Positions 9,505 through 18,478 of a stretch of DNA of 64,000 bases are shown here, piece after piece. The DNA lies in contig NZ_CP059217.1 in NCBI RefSeq assembly GCF_014252355.1, positions 475,273 through 539,272 of the forward strand. The letters are read 5' to 3'. The number at the start of each line of letters is the position of its first letter. Positions within the stretch are counted from its first letter, which is position 1. Position numbers and translations under genes: made by a program. A model generated the notes under the pieces. That model was not told the DNA's origin. It ran no database searches and saw nothing but the letters and a program-made list of their open reading frames with translations. The DNA is from Blattabacterium cuenoti. GTDB lineage: Bacteria; Bacteroidota; Bacteroidia; Flavobacteriales; Blattabacteriaceae.

Positions 9505-10245
9505 ATGGACAAATTTTATGAAAATATAAAATTGGTAAAAATGTTTGATCATATATCTTCAACATATGATTTATTAAATCATTTATTATCTTTTGGTATT
9601 GATATTTATTGGAGAAAAAAAATTATTCATTTAATATATAAATATACTAATAAGCAAAAATATTCCAAATTTTCCAAAAAAATGATTTTAGATTTAGCAA
9701 CTGGTACAGGCGATATAGCTATTTTACTTGCTAAAAAATTTCAAAAAGATTACATTATAGCTATAGATCCTTCTGCAAAAATGTTACAAATAGCAAAAAT
9801 GAAAATAAAAAATCATTCATTAGAAAAAAAAATAAAACTCATTCAAGGATATTCATATAATATTCCTTTTAATAATGAAACTTTTGATATCATAACTATT
9901 TCTTTTGGAGTTAGAAATTTTATAGACTTAAATATGTCTTTTAGGGAAATATTTAGAATATTAAAACCAATAGGTTTGTTAGGAATATTAGAATTTTCTT
10001 ACCCATCTAATTTTTTTATTAAAAAAATTTATCATTTTTATTCAAATTTTATATTAAAACATATAGGTAATAAAATTTCGAATAATATTTTTGCTTATGA
10101 TTATTTAAAAAATTCTATTCATACTTTTTCATTTTTTGGAAAAAAAATGAAAGATTTGTTAAAAAATCATAATATACCAATTATTTATATGCAAAAATTA
10201 ACATTTGGAATAGTTACTATTTATTTATCTAAAAAACAAAAATGA
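9505..10245 (+). CDS. ubiE: Demethylmenaquinone C-methyltransferase
   Basis: SAM-dependent methyltransferase (also called menG) that performs the last menaquinone step. The 246-residue length is normal. SAM motif I is LDLATGTGDIAILLA, followed by AIDPSAKMLQIAKMK and the typical FDIITISFGVRNFIDLNMSFREIFRILKP segment of the UbiE family. MenD, an early menaquinone enzyme, is also encoded in this window (55907-57592), so a respiratory menaquinone pathway is supported. It is divergent from the FabH-like gene and is followed 22 bases later by the GH3 gene. Confidence 0.93.
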   Translation: MDKFYENIKLVKMFDHISSTYDLLNHLLSFGIDIYWRKKIIHLIYKYTNKQKYSKFSKKMILDLATGTGDIAILLAKKFQKDYIIAIDPSAKMLQIAKMKIKNHSLEKKIKLIQGYSYNIPFNNETFDIITISFGVRNFIDLNMSFREIFRILKPIGLLGILEFSYPSNFFIKKIYHFYSNFILKHIGNKISNNIFAYDYLKNSIHTFSFFGKKMKDLLKNHNIPIIYMQKLTFGIVTIYLSKKQK

Positions 10246-10267
10246 TAAAAAGAAAACAATTTTCATT

Positions 10268-11776
10268 ATGAAGAATTTTTCTGGATATTTAATTTCGTTT
10301 TTTATTAAAAAAAGAATTCAAAATATAGAACTAACATTAAAATATCCTATAGATATTCAACATAGATTATTAAAAAAACTTATTTTTTTTTCTAAAAGAA
10401 CAGAATTTGGTAAAAAATATAAATTCCATGATATTAAAAATTATCAACAATTCTATAATAGAATTCCTTTGTCTAAATACATAGATATTTACCCTATAAT
10501 TAAACGAATTAGACAAGGTGAAAAAAACGTATTATGGCCAGGTCAAGTAAAATGGTTTGCTAAATCATCAGGAACTACACATACAAAAAGTAAATATATT
10601 CCAGTAACTCCTCTTGCAATGAAAGAATGTCATTATAAAGCAGGACAAGATATGTTATCTATATATTTACATAATCATCCAGAAACAAAAATGTTTTTTG
10701 GAAAAGCCCTTCGTTTAGGAGGTAGTCATAAATTACATAAAAATTATAATACATTTTATGGAGATTTATCTTCTATTTTAATTAAAAATCTTCCACTTTG
10801 GGCAGAATATATTAGTATTCCAAAAAAAAATATTGCATTGATGAGTGAATGGGAAGAAAAATTAAAAATTTTAATTCAAGAAACAATAAATCAAGACGTA
10901 AGAATTATGTTAGGAGTTTGTTCTTGGTTATTAATTTTTTTAAACCAATTATTAAATTTTTCTAATAAAAAAAATATTAATGAAATATGGCCAAATTTAG
11001 AAGTAATTTTTCATGGAGGTGTGAATTTTCATCCATATAGAAAACAATATAATGATATATTTTATCAACATACGCCTAATTATTATAATGTATATAGTGC
11101 ATCAGAGGGTTTTTTTGCAGTACAAGATAAAAAAGATTCTAAAGATTTATTATTATTATTAAATCATGGAATTTTTTATGAATTTATTTCTATGGATGAT
11201 TTTTATCATTCTTATCCAAAAATTATTCCTCTAGATGAAGTGGAATTAAATAAAAATTATGTTTTAGTAATATCTACTAATGCAGGTCTTTGGAGATATA
11301 TTGTAGAGGACACCATTAAATTTACTAATTTAACTCCGTATAGAATTTATATTTCCGGAAGAACAACTCATTTTATCAACTCTTTTGGAGAAGAATTAAT
11401 TATGGATAATGCGGAACAAGCTTTAAATAAAACTTGTATTAAAACTGATTCTATCATTCATGAATATACAGCTGGACCAATGTATATTAATAAAAAACAT
11501 ACTGGAGCTCATGAATGGATTATAGAATTTAAAAAACCTCCAAAAAACGTATTTAATTTTAGAGATATCTTGGATCAAGAATTAAAATATTTAAATTCTG
11601 ATTATGAAATCAAAAGATATAAAAATTTAGTTTTACAACCTCCTATTATATATATAGCAAGAAATGGATTATTTTATGATTGGTTAAAGATAAATAAAAA
11701 ATTAGGAGGTCAAAATAAGATCCCTCGTTTATCTAATAATAGAAAATATCTAGACGATTTACTTAAAATCAACTAA
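10268..11776 (+). CDS. GH3-family adenylate-forming enzyme (bacterial GH3)
   Basis: The 502-residue protein matches the GH3 auxin-responsive family found in plants and widely in Bacteroidetes. Visible features are the N-terminal KRTEFGKKYKFHDIKNYQQF, the ATP-binding loop WFAKSSGTTHTKSKYIPVT, the YNVYSASEGFFAVQD segment and YRIYISGRTTHFINSFGEEL in the C-terminal part. Plant GH3 enzymes adenylate a carboxylic acid and join it to an amino acid. The bacterial substrate is not known to me. The nucleotide-binding loop is intact, which argues for an active enzyme. It follows ubiE by 22 bases and precedes rpsO. Confidence 0.85.
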   Translation: MKNFSGYLISFFIKKRIQNIELTLKYPIDIQHRLLKKLIFFSKRTEFGKKYKFHDIKNYQQFYNRIPLSKYIDIYPIIKRIRQGEKNVLWPGQVKWFAKSSGTTHTKSKYIPVTPLAMKECHYKAGQDMLSIYLHNHPETKMFFGKALRLGGSHKLHKNYNTFYGDLSSILIKNLPLWAEYISIPKKNIALMSEWEEKLKILIQETINQDVRIMLGVCSWLLIFLNQLLNFSNKKNINEIWPNLEVIFHGGVNFHPYRKQYNDIFYQHTPNYYNVYSASEGFFAVQDKKDSKDLLLLLNHGIFYEFISMDDFYHSYPKIIPLDEVELNKNYVLVISTNAGLWRYIVEDTIKFTNLTPYRIYISGRTTHFINSFGEELIMDNAEQALNKTCIKTDSIIHEYTAGPMYINKKHTGAHEWIIEFKKPPKNVFNFRDILDQELKYLNSDYEIKRYKNLVLQPPIIYIARNGLFYDWLKINKKLGGQNKIPRLSNNRKYLDDLLKIN

Positions 11777-11830
11777 ACAACGTATAAAATCTTTTTACCT
11801 TTAATGTTCAAATTTATAAAAAATTATTTT

Positions 11831-12100
11831 ATGTCTTTAACTGTAAATAAAAAACAAAATATATTTAAAACTTATGGAAAATCAATGATTGATACTGGAT
11901 CTTCTCAATCACAAATTGCACTATTTACATATAGAATTAATCATTTAAGTAACCATTTAAAAAAAAATAAAAAGGATTTTAATACTGAAAGATCACTTGT
12001 AAAATTAGTTGTAAAAAGAAAAAAATTATTAAAATATTTAAAAAAAAATAACTTAGATAGTTATAAACAATTAATTGTTCTATTAGGGTTAAGAAAATAA
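11831..12100 (+). CDS. rpsO: 30S ribosomal protein S15
   Basis: Small-subunit protein that binds 16S rRNA helices 20-22 early in assembly. The chosen start at 11831 gives 89 residues (MSLTVNKKQNIFKTYGKS), the standard size. A longer frame from 11804 would add nine residues (MFKFIKNYF) that homologues lack. Core family residues TGSSQSQIALFTYRINHLSNHLK and the basic C-terminus KLVVKRKKLLKYLKK are present. It precedes pnp by 10 bases, the classical rpsO-pnp pair. Confidence 0.95.
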   Translation: MSLTVNKKQNIFKTYGKSMIDTGSSQSQIALFTYRINHLSNHLKKNKKDFNTERSLVKLVVKRKKLLKYLKKNNLDSYKQLIVLLGLRK

Positions 12101-12110
12101 ATAAGTTATT

Positions 12111-14255
12111 ATGTCAAAGCCAAATATAATAAAAGAAATTTGCTTTTTAGAAGATGGTCGTACTATAGTAATAGAAACTGGAGAATTGGCCAAACAAGCT
12201 GATGGATCTGCCTTGATTAGAGCAAATAATACGATTTTATTAGCAACTGTAGTTGTGTCTAAAGAAATAAGAAATGATATGAATTTTTTACCACTCACTA
12301 TTGATTATAGAGAAAAGTATTATGCAGGAGGCAAAATTCCTGGAGGGTTCATTAAAAGAGAAGGAAAACCATCTGATGAAGAAATATTGACAATGAGATT
12401 AGTAGATAGAGTATTGAGACCAACATTTTCAGATGTTTTTAGAAAAGAAATACAAATTATGATTTCTCTTTTATCTTACGATAAAACATTTTTACCATAT
12501 GAATTAGCAGCATTAGCTGCATCAGCTGCATTGTCAGTTGCAGGAATTCCATTTAATGGGCCTATATCTGAAGTACGTATTATACGTATAAATGGAAAAT
12601 TTATAATAAATCCTTGTTTAGATCAATTAGAAAAAGCAGATTTAGATTTAATAGTAGGAGCATCTAAAAAATCTATTATTATGTTAGAAGGAGAAATGAA
12701 AGAAATCAAAGAAGATGTTCTTATTCAAGCTATTTCTATAGCTCATAAAGCAATTAAAAAACAAATAGATGCTCAAATTAAATTAATGATAAAACTTAAT
12801 AAAAAAAATTATCTATTTGAATTAGATGTTAATAGAAAATCATTGTCTTTATTAGAACAATATACATTGAAAAAAAAATTATTTTCATATTCTTATAATT
12901 TAATAAAAAATATGTATAATCAATTTTTAGATAAAAAAACAAGATCTATTCAAGAAAAATTGATTTTAAATAATTTTAAAAAAAAAAATGCTTTAAATGA
13001 AAAAAATGAATTAATGATTGATCAATTTTATGAAAAAATTAAAAAAAAAATCATAACCAATATGATTTTAAAAGATAATATTAGATTAGATAATAGAACT
13101 TATAAACAAATACGACCTATATACGGTAAAGTAAACTATTTACCAGGAGTTCATGGATCTGCATTATTCTCAAGAGGAGAAACACAATCTTTAACTACAG
13201 TGACTTTAGGATCGTCTTCAGACGCTAATAAAATTGATAATGTTATCATGGAAGATCATGAAAAATTTTATATACACTATAATTTTCCTCCTTTTTCTAC
13301 TGGGGAAATACGTCAAATTAGAGGTGTTTCTAGACGTGAAATAGGTCATGGTAATTTAGCAAAAAGAGCATTAAAAAATTTAATTATAAATGATAATCCT
13401 TATACAATAAGAATTGTTTCTGATATTTTAGAATCTAATGGGTCTTCATCTATGGCAACAGTTTGTGCATCTAGTTTAGCATTAATGGATGCTGGAATTC
13501 CATTAATCAATCCAGTATCTGGAATTGCTATGGGATTGTTTATAAATCATAATAAAACTGTTATATTATCTGATATTCTTGGAGAAGAAGATGGATTTGG
13601 AGAAATGGATTTCAAAATTACTGGTACTACAAATGGAATTACTGCATGTCAAATGGATGTAAAAAAACAAGTATTATCTTTGGATATTTTATATCAAATA
13701 TTAAATCAAGCATTACAAGGTAGGAAATTTATATTAGAACAAATGAGGAAAATATTACCAACACATCGAACACAGTTAAAATCATCTGCTCCAAAAATAC
13801 ATATTATCAAAATTCCTAAAAAATTTATAGGGTCTGTCATTGGACCTGGTGGAAAAGTTATTCAAGAAATACAATCTTGTACAGAAACTAATATTATCAT
13901 TGAAGAAAAAGAAGATATTGGTTATATTGAAATTATTGGAAATGATTTAAATAAAATTTATCAAGCTATTGATAGAATTAAAGAAATTACGTTTGTTCCA
14001 AAAATAGGAACCATTTACAAAGCTACAGTAAAAAATATTAAAAATTTTGGAGTGTTTGTAGAAATATCAAAAGGAGTAGAAGGATTATTACATATTTCAG
14101 AAATATGTTGGAAAAGATTAAAAAATATAGAAGATGAATTAAATTTAGGAGACACTATTAATGTAAAATTAATTGGATTTGATAATAAAAATCACAAAAT
14201 GAAATTTTCTAGAAAAGTTTTATTACCTAAACCAACAAAAAATAATGATGAATAG
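12111..14255 (+). CDS. pnp: Polynucleotide phosphorylase
   Basis: 3'-5' phosphorolytic exoribonuclease of the RNA degradosome. The 714-residue protein has two RNase PH-like domains (first about residues 1-220, second about 325-550, with YLPGVHGSALFSRGETQSLT and LGEEDGFGEMDFKITGT), then a KH domain (IPKKFIGSVIGPGGKVIQEI) and an S1 domain (GTIYKATVKNIKNFGVFVEISKGVEGLLHISEI). All domains are intact. The stop TAG at 14253-14255 is followed in frame by TAA and then by eight more TAG triplets. Confidence 0.97.
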   Translation: MSKPNIIKEICFLEDGRTIVIETGELAKQADGSALIRANNTILLATVVVSKEIRNDMNFLPLTIDYREKYYAGGKIPGGFIKREGKPSDEEILTMRLVDRVLRPTFSDVFRKEIQIMISLLSYDKTFLPYELAALAASAALSVAGIPFNGPISEVRIIRINGKFIINPCLDQLEKADLDLIVGASKKSIIMLEGEMKEIKEDVLIQAISIAHKAIKKQIDAQIKLMIKLNKKNYLFELDVNRKSLSLLEQYTLKKKLFSYSYNLIKNMYNQFLDKKTRSIQEKLILNNFKKKNALNEKNELMIDQFYEKIKKKIITNMILKDNIRLDNRTYKQIRPIYGKVNYLPGVHGSALFSRGETQSLTTVTLGSSSDANKIDNVIMEDHEKFYIHYNFPPFSTGEIRQIRGVSRREIGHGNLAKRALKNLIINDNPYTIRIVSDILESNGSSSMATVCASSLALMDAGIPLINPVSGIAMGLFINHNKTVILSDILGEEDGFGEMDFKITGTTNGITACQMDVKKQVLSLDILYQILNQALQGRKFILEQMRKILPTHRTQLKSSAPKIHIIKIPKKFIGSVIGPGGKVIQEIQSCTETNIIIEEKEDIGYIEIIGNDLNKIYQAIDRIKEITFVPKIGTIYKATVKNIKNFGVFVEISKGVEGLLHISEICWKRLKNIEDELNLGDTINVKLIGFDNKNHKMKFSRKVLLPKPTKNNDE

Positions 14256-14258
14256 TAA

Positions 14259-14282
14259 TAGTAGTAGTAGTAGTAGTAGTAG
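14259..14282 (+). repeat. (TAG)8 trinucleotide tandem repeat between pnp and rpoD
   Basis: Eight perfect TAG units follow the pnp stop within the 57-base gap before rpoD. The tract is in the pnp frame, so with the pnp stop (14253) and a TAA (14256) it forms ten consecutive in-frame stop codons. It is most simply a replication-slippage product, but it lies in the leader of the main sigma-factor gene. Confidence 0.95.
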
Positions 14283-14312
14283 TATAAAAATACATAATTA
14301 AAATTAATTAAT

Positions 14313-15176
14313 ATGAGACAACTGAAAATAACTAAACAAGTTACAAATAGAGAATCTGAATCTTTAGATAAATATCTTCATGAAATCGGAAAAATTCCTT
14401 TATTAACACCAGAAGAAGAAGTAGAATATGCTAGACAAGCTAGAAATGGAGATGCATCGGCTATAGATAAATTAGTAAACGCTAATTTACGTTTTGTAGT
14501 ATCTGTTGCAAAACAATATCAAAATCAAGGATTAAGTCTTTGTGATTTAATAAATGAAGGAAATTTGGGATTAATCAAAGGTATATTACGTTTTGATGAA
14601 ACACGAGGATTTAAATGTATTTCTTATGTTGTTTGGTGGATCAGACAAGCTATTTTACAAGCAATAGCTGAACAATCTCGTTCTATTAGACAACCTACTA
14701 ATAAATTAGCATTATTAAATAAAATATTAAAAACTTTTTCTCAATTAGAACAAGAGCTGCATAGAAATCCAACTTCAATAGAAATTGCAGAATATTTAAA
14801 AATGAATGAAAAAGATGTTGAAGACTCTATTAAAAATTCAGGTAGACATGTTTCTATGGATGCACCGTTAGTAGAAGGAGAAGATTCTAATTTATATGAT
14901 TTAGTAAGATCTGATGAATCACCTAGACCAGATGAATATTTAGAAAAAGAATCTCTTAGAAAAGATATTAAAAGAATATTAGAAACTTTAAGTGAAAGAG
15001 AAAGACGTGTCATTGTATTACATTTTGGATTAAATGGAGCTCCTCCAATGACATTAGAAGAAGTTGGGCAATCCTGTGATTTAACTAGAGAAAGAGTAAG
15101 ACAAATTGAAAGTATAGCTTTAAAAAGATTAAAACATTCTTCTAGAAGTAAAATTTTAAAACCTTATTTAGGTTAA
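14313..15176 (+). CDS. rpoD: Primary sigma factor RpoD/SigA (short Bacteroidetes type)
   Basis: The housekeeping sigma factor, directing RNA polymerase to TTTG / TAnnTTTG promoters in Bacteroidetes. At 287 residues it is the short form without region 1.1. Region 1.2 is DKYLHEIGKIPLLTPEEEVEYA. Region 2 has NLRFVVSVAKQYQNQGLSLCDLINEGNLGL and ISYVVWWIRQAILQAIAEQS. Region 3 begins RSIRQPTNKLALLNKI, and region 4 ends with the helix-turn-helix TLEEVGQSCDLTRERVRQIESIALKRLK. Small changes from the usual core (GFKCISYVVWW for GFKFISYAVWW) are conservative. It ends 13 bases before the 3' end of the opposing tRNA-Arg. Confidence 0.96.
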   Translation: MRQLKITKQVTNRESESLDKYLHEIGKIPLLTPEEEVEYARQARNGDASAIDKLVNANLRFVVSVAKQYQNQGLSLCDLINEGNLGLIKGILRFDETRGFKCISYVVWWIRQAILQAIAEQSRSIRQPTNKLALLNKILKTFSQLEQELHRNPTSIEIAEYLKMNEKDVEDSIKNSGRHVSMDAPLVEGEDSNLYDLVRSDESPRPDEYLEKESLRKDIKRILETLSERERRVIVLHFGLNGAPPMTLEEVGQSCDLTRERVRQIESIALKRLKHSSRSKILKPYLG

Positions 15177-15188
15177 TTAAATTTAAGG

Positions 15189-15263
15189 AGACCTCGACGG
15201 GATTCGAACCCATAACCTTCTGATCCGTAATCAGATGCTCTAATTCCATTAAGCTACGAGGCC
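15189..15263 (-). tRNA. tRNA-Arg(ACG)
   Basis: A complete 75-base cloverleaf on the minus strand. The acceptor stem GGCCTCG pairs with CGAGGTC with one G-U, the D-stem is GCTT/GAGC, the anticodon stem is TCTGA/TCAGA with loop TTACGGA (anticodon ACG), and the T-arm is ATGGG-TTCGAAT-CCCGT. The discriminator is T and no CCA is encoded in full. The A at position 34 is normally edited to inosine by TadA. Its first ten bases overlap the last codons and stop of tpiA on the same strand. Confidence 0.95.
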
Positions 15264-16018
15264 TTAATAATAGATAAAAATTTATCTATTTCTAATGACG
15301 AATTACCAACTAATCCTCCATCTACATCTTTTTGTTGAAAAAAATCTTTACAATTGAATTCATTAATACTCCCTCCATATAAAATATGTATTTTATCAGA
15401 AACAAATTTACCATATTTATTTTGAAATAACAATCTAATATGATTATGCATTTTTTGAACTTCATTAGGAATTGGAAATTGCCCAGTTCCTATTGCCCAT
15501 ATAGGTTCATAAGCAATTATTAAATTTTCTATTTCTTTTATAGAACATAGAAAAATCGTTTCTTCAAGCTGTTTTTGTATTGATATAAATTGTTGATTAT
15601 TATTTTTTTCATTTAATGTTTCTCCTATACAAAAAATAATTTTTAATCTATTTTTTAATGAAATATGTATTTTTTGTAATAATGTTTTATTTGTTTCATT
15701 AAAATATATTCGTCGTTCACTATGTCCTAATATTACGTTTTGAATTCCTATAGATTTCAACATTATAGCAGATATTTCTCCAGTATAAGATCCTTTTTCT
15801 ATATGAAACATATTTTGTGAAGCAATATGAATATTAGTTCCTTGTACAATTTGATTTGAAATATGCAAAAATGGATAAGATGGTGCAATGATTATCTTTT
15901 TATTATTGTGTATTTTTTTGTCATGATTAAAAAATTTTAATAAATTTCTTAAAAAATTAGTAGTTTCATAAAAATTATAATTCATTTTCCAATTTGCAAT
16001 AATAATTTTATTCTTCAT
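15254..16018 (-). CDS. tpiA: Triosephosphate isomerase
   Basis: Interconverts dihydroxyacetone phosphate and glyceraldehyde 3-phosphate. The 254-residue length is normal. The catalytic lysine lies in ANWKMNYNF at the N-terminus, the electrophilic histidine in ILGHSERR, the catalytic glutamate in IAYEPIWAIGTGQ (loop 6), and the phosphate-binding ILYGGSIN and DGGLVGNSSL are present. The last ten bases, including the TAG stop, are shared with the 5' end of tRNA-Arg. It lies 6 bases after the DUF1599 gene, a pairing seen in free-living Bacteroidetes. Confidence 0.97.
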   Translation of the reverse strand: MKNKIIIANWKMNYNFYETTNFLRNLLKFFNHDKKIHNNKKIIIAPSYPFLHISNQIVQGTNIHIASQNMFHIEKGSYTGEISAIMLKSIGIQNVILGHSERRIYFNETNKTLLQKIHISLKNRLKIIFCIGETLNEKNNNQQFISIQKQLEETIFLCSIKEIENLIIAYEPIWAIGTGQFPIPNEVQKMHNHIRLLFQNKYGKFVSDKIHILYGGSINEFNCKDFFQQKDVDGGLVGNSSLEIDKFLSIIKAS

Positions 16019-16024
16019 TTATAT

Positions 16025-16507
16025 TTATTTATTTAAATATAATAAAATTGTTATATATAACATTTTGAAACAAATTTGTTCTAATTCATTGGATAAAATT
16101 TTATCTTTATTTTTTTTCAAATAAAAAAGTTTTTTTAACATTAAATTTAAAGAAACATATTCAAGTTTTGATTTTTTTTCTATAAAATTACAAATTTTTT
16201 CAATTTTTTTTGTATAAACATAAAGAATATCACAATATGAAATTTTGTCATTATCATTAATATTTAATTTTATCATTATAATAATAATATAATTAATAAT
16301 ATCTATATATGTATTTTCAATTCTTTCTTCTTTGATAATTTGAAATCCTTTTTTTTCAATATTAATTATTCTCATGGTTTTTGCAATAATTAAATCTATT
16401 ATAGAATAATTATCTATATATTTCCATGAAAAATTATAATGTTGTAATTTTTTTTTAAATAAGTTCTTACAACTATTAATAACAAAATTGATTGAAATTT
16501 TATTCAT
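16025..16507 (-). CDS. DUF1599-family protein
   Basis: The 160-residue protein matches the Bacteroidetes DUF1599 family (also named nucleotide modification associated domain 1). The recognisable core is CKNLFKKKLQHYNFSWKY, then DLIIAKTMRIINIEKKG and IDIINYIIIIMIKL, which parallel the family pattern of a short-chain C-x-x-L-F-x-K-K, S-W, I-K-x-x-R-I and I-x-x-x-N-Y. Its biochemical role is not established. In free-living relatives it sits between folP and tpiA. Here tpiA is kept and folP is not adjacent. The second half is highly diverged. Confidence 0.75.
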   Translation of the reverse strand: MNKISINFVINSCKNLFKKKLQHYNFSWKYIDNYSIIDLIIAKTMRIINIEKKGFQIIKEERIENTYIDIINYIIIIMIKLNINDNDKISYCDILYVYTKKIEKICNFIEKKSKLEYVSLNLMLKKLFYLKKNKDKILSNELEQICFKMLYITILLYLNK

Positions 16508-17098
16508 ATGAATTAATTTTTAACAAAAAATTAAAAAAATAAATAAGTGATCATTAATTTGTGCAGTATAGTAAGTATATTTTTATAAAAATAGTTAAAC
16601 TAATTATAGATTATTTTTTTATATGGTTAAATCAATTAAAAATAATTTTGTTATTATATAATTATATTGATTGTATTATTTTGAGATATATAAATGTAAT
16701 ATAATAATACAATAGACTTATTAAGTTAATTTCTATTATAATCGTATCATTATTATTTATTAAAAATTTTTACATATTATTTAACATCAATAATGGCGCA
16801 TTATATTATAAGCAATTGATTCAGTAGTAATATAATAAGGAAATAATGTAATAAAATGATTAAATAATAACATGTTAAATCTTTTATAAAAAAATAATTA
16901 AGTAATAATACTGTATCGTTATATAAAAATAAAGTTAAATTCTATGAATAATTCATTATTTTCAAATTTCCAATCAGCTGTATAATAATGTATTAAATGA
17001 GTTTAATATTAGTAACATATTATTAATACATTTATTTATAAGTTATAAAATAAAAATTTTGACAATTTGTTTTTCAAAACAAACAATTTTTAGATAAA
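16508..17098. other. 591-base intergenic region, no gene seen
   Basis: This gap separates the divergent DUF1599 (-) and murF (+) genes. I see no open frame above 60 codons, no tRNA-like fold and no consensus DnaA box. The only structures are an 11-bp inverted repeat (arms 16670-16680 ATTGTATTATT and 16703-16713, loop 22) and the palindrome just before murF. It probably holds the two promoters and possibly remains of a lost gene. Confidence 0.5.
17066..17083. other. 18-base palindrome upstream of murF
   Basis: TTTGTTTT, a two-base centre TC, then AAAACAAA gives perfect 8-bp arms. It lies 16 bases before the murF start codon and overlaps a TTTTGACA-like stretch. It could be an operator or a start-proximal hairpin; this is only a structural observation. 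Confidence 0.35.
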
Positions 17099-18412
17099 AT
17101 GGATGATAATTATATTCAAAATTTTTACAAATTATATTATTCTATATCTTCAGGAATAGAAATCAATAGCAAAAATGTAAAAACAAATTCTATTTTTGTT
17201 GCTATTAAAGGAAAAAATTTTAATGGTAATCAATTTGCTTACGAAGCAATTATAAATGGAGCTTTAATTTCTATAGTAGATGATAAAAAATATGCATTCA
17301 ATCATAAAAAAATTTTTTTTGTAGAAAATTCTTTAAATTTTTTACATAAATTAGCTTGTTTTCATAGAAAACAATTAAAATATATACCAATTATAGCAAT
17401 TACAGGAAGCAATGGAAAAACTACAACTAAAGAATTAGTAGCCTCTATACTTTCTAAAAAGTATCATATTGTACATTATACAAAATCTAATTTTAATAAT
17501 CATATTGGAATTCCTTTAACTATTCTTTCAATTCCTAAAAATGCAAATCTATCTGTTATAGAAATAGGAGCTAATCATGAAAAAGAAATAGAAAAAATGT
17601 GTTCTATAATTAATCCAGATTATGGATATATAACTAATTTTGGAAAAGCACATTTAGAAGGATTTGGAAATATAAATGGGGTTATTCGTAGTAAATTAGA
17701 GTTATATAATTTTTTAAGACAAAATAATAAAACAGTATTTGTTAATGGAGATGATAATATTCAACTTACTAATAGTTTAGGAATATCTAGATATATTTTT
17801 TCTGAAAAAAAATTTTTTGATGTTAATATTAAATATGATTGTACTACTATTTGTAATACTATATATGTTAAAAATAAACAATTTTTTTCAAAATATTTAA
17901 TTGGTTATCATAATGTATATAATATAGCATCTGCAATTACTATAGGCATTTATTTTAATGTTTCTTTAAAAGATATTCAAAAATCAATTATAAATTTTAT
18001 TCCAAACAATAATCGGTTTCAAATTATTAAAAAAGATAAATTCATTATTTATAATGATTGTTATAATGCTAATCCAAGTAGTATGATTAGTGTCTTGAAT
18101 TTTTTTAATACAATTAAAGGTAAAAAAATTGCTATTTTAGGAGATATGTTAGAATTAGGAAAATTTTCTATAATAGAACATACAAACATTATCAATTTTT
18201 TAAAAAAAAGTACAATTGATATATCCTTTGTAATTGGTAAACATTTTTGTAATGTTACATTAAATCTTAATTGCAAAAAAATTATTAGATTGTATAATAC
18301 AGATGAATTTATTAAATGGTGGTATAATAATAAATATTATATTAACACAGATTATATTATTATTAAAGGATCTAGAAAAAACGCTTTAGAAAATATTATT
18401 CATTTATTTTAA
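17099..18412 (+). CDS. murF: UDP-MurNAc-tripeptide--D-Ala-D-Ala ligase
   Basis: Adds D-Ala-D-Ala to the UDP-MurNAc tripeptide, the last cytoplasmic step of the peptidoglycan precursor. The 437-residue protein has an N-terminal Mur domain (SIFVAIKGKNFNGNQFAYEAIINGA), an ATP-binding P-loop ITGSNGKTTTKELVA near residue 102, the middle-domain segments YTKSNFNNHIGIPLT and VIEIGANHEKEI, and a C-terminal domain beginning about NNRFQII with YNDCYNANPSSM and ILGDMLELG. These motifs separate MurF from MurC/D/E. It is followed 66 bases later by pdhA, with a clear promoter between. Confidence 0.95.
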   Translation: MDDNYIQNFYKLYYSISSGIEINSKNVKTNSIFVAIKGKNFNGNQFAYEAIINGALISIVDDKKYAFNHKKIFFVENSLNFLHKLACFHRKQLKYIPIIAITGSNGKTTTKELVASILSKKYHIVHYTKSNFNNHIGIPLTILSIPKNANLSVIEIGANHEKEIEKMCSIINPDYGYITNFGKAHLEGFGNINGVIRSKLELYNFLRQNNKTVFVNGDDNIQLTNSLGISRYIFSEKKFFDVNIKYDCTTICNTIYVKNKQFFSKYLIGYHNVYNIASAITIGIYFNVSLKDIQKSIINFIPNNNRFQIIKKDKFIIYNDCYNANPSSMISVLNFFNTIKGKKIAILGDMLELGKFSIIEHTNIINFLKKSTIDISFVIGKHFCNVTLNLNCKKIIRLYNTDEFIKWWYNNKYYINTDYIIIKGSRKNALENIIHLF

Positions 18413-18416
18413 CATC

Positions 18417-18448
18417 TTTGCATATGACTATCTTAAATAGTACATTTG
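18417..18448 (+). promoter_or_regulatory. Bacteroidetes-type sigma-A promoter for pdhA-pdhC
   Basis: TTTG at 18417-18420 and TACATTTG at 18441-18448 are separated by 20 bases, an exact match to the Bacteroidetes consensus TTTG-N19-21-TAnnTTTG. It lies in the murF-pdhA gap, with the -7 box ending 30 bases before the pdhA start codon. This is the best promoter match seen in the window. Confidence 0.6.
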
Positions 18449-18478
18449 TTTTGTAAACTATCATAGATACATATATAT

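Noticed and set aside
11804-11830. Upstream start for rpsO adding nine residues
   Set aside because: S15 proteins start at the conserved MSLT-like position, so the downstream ATG at 11831 is preferred.
16508-17098. Possible replication origin in the long gap before murF
   Set aside because: No DnaA-box cluster was found and A/T richness is general in this genome; without GC-skew analysis there is no support.
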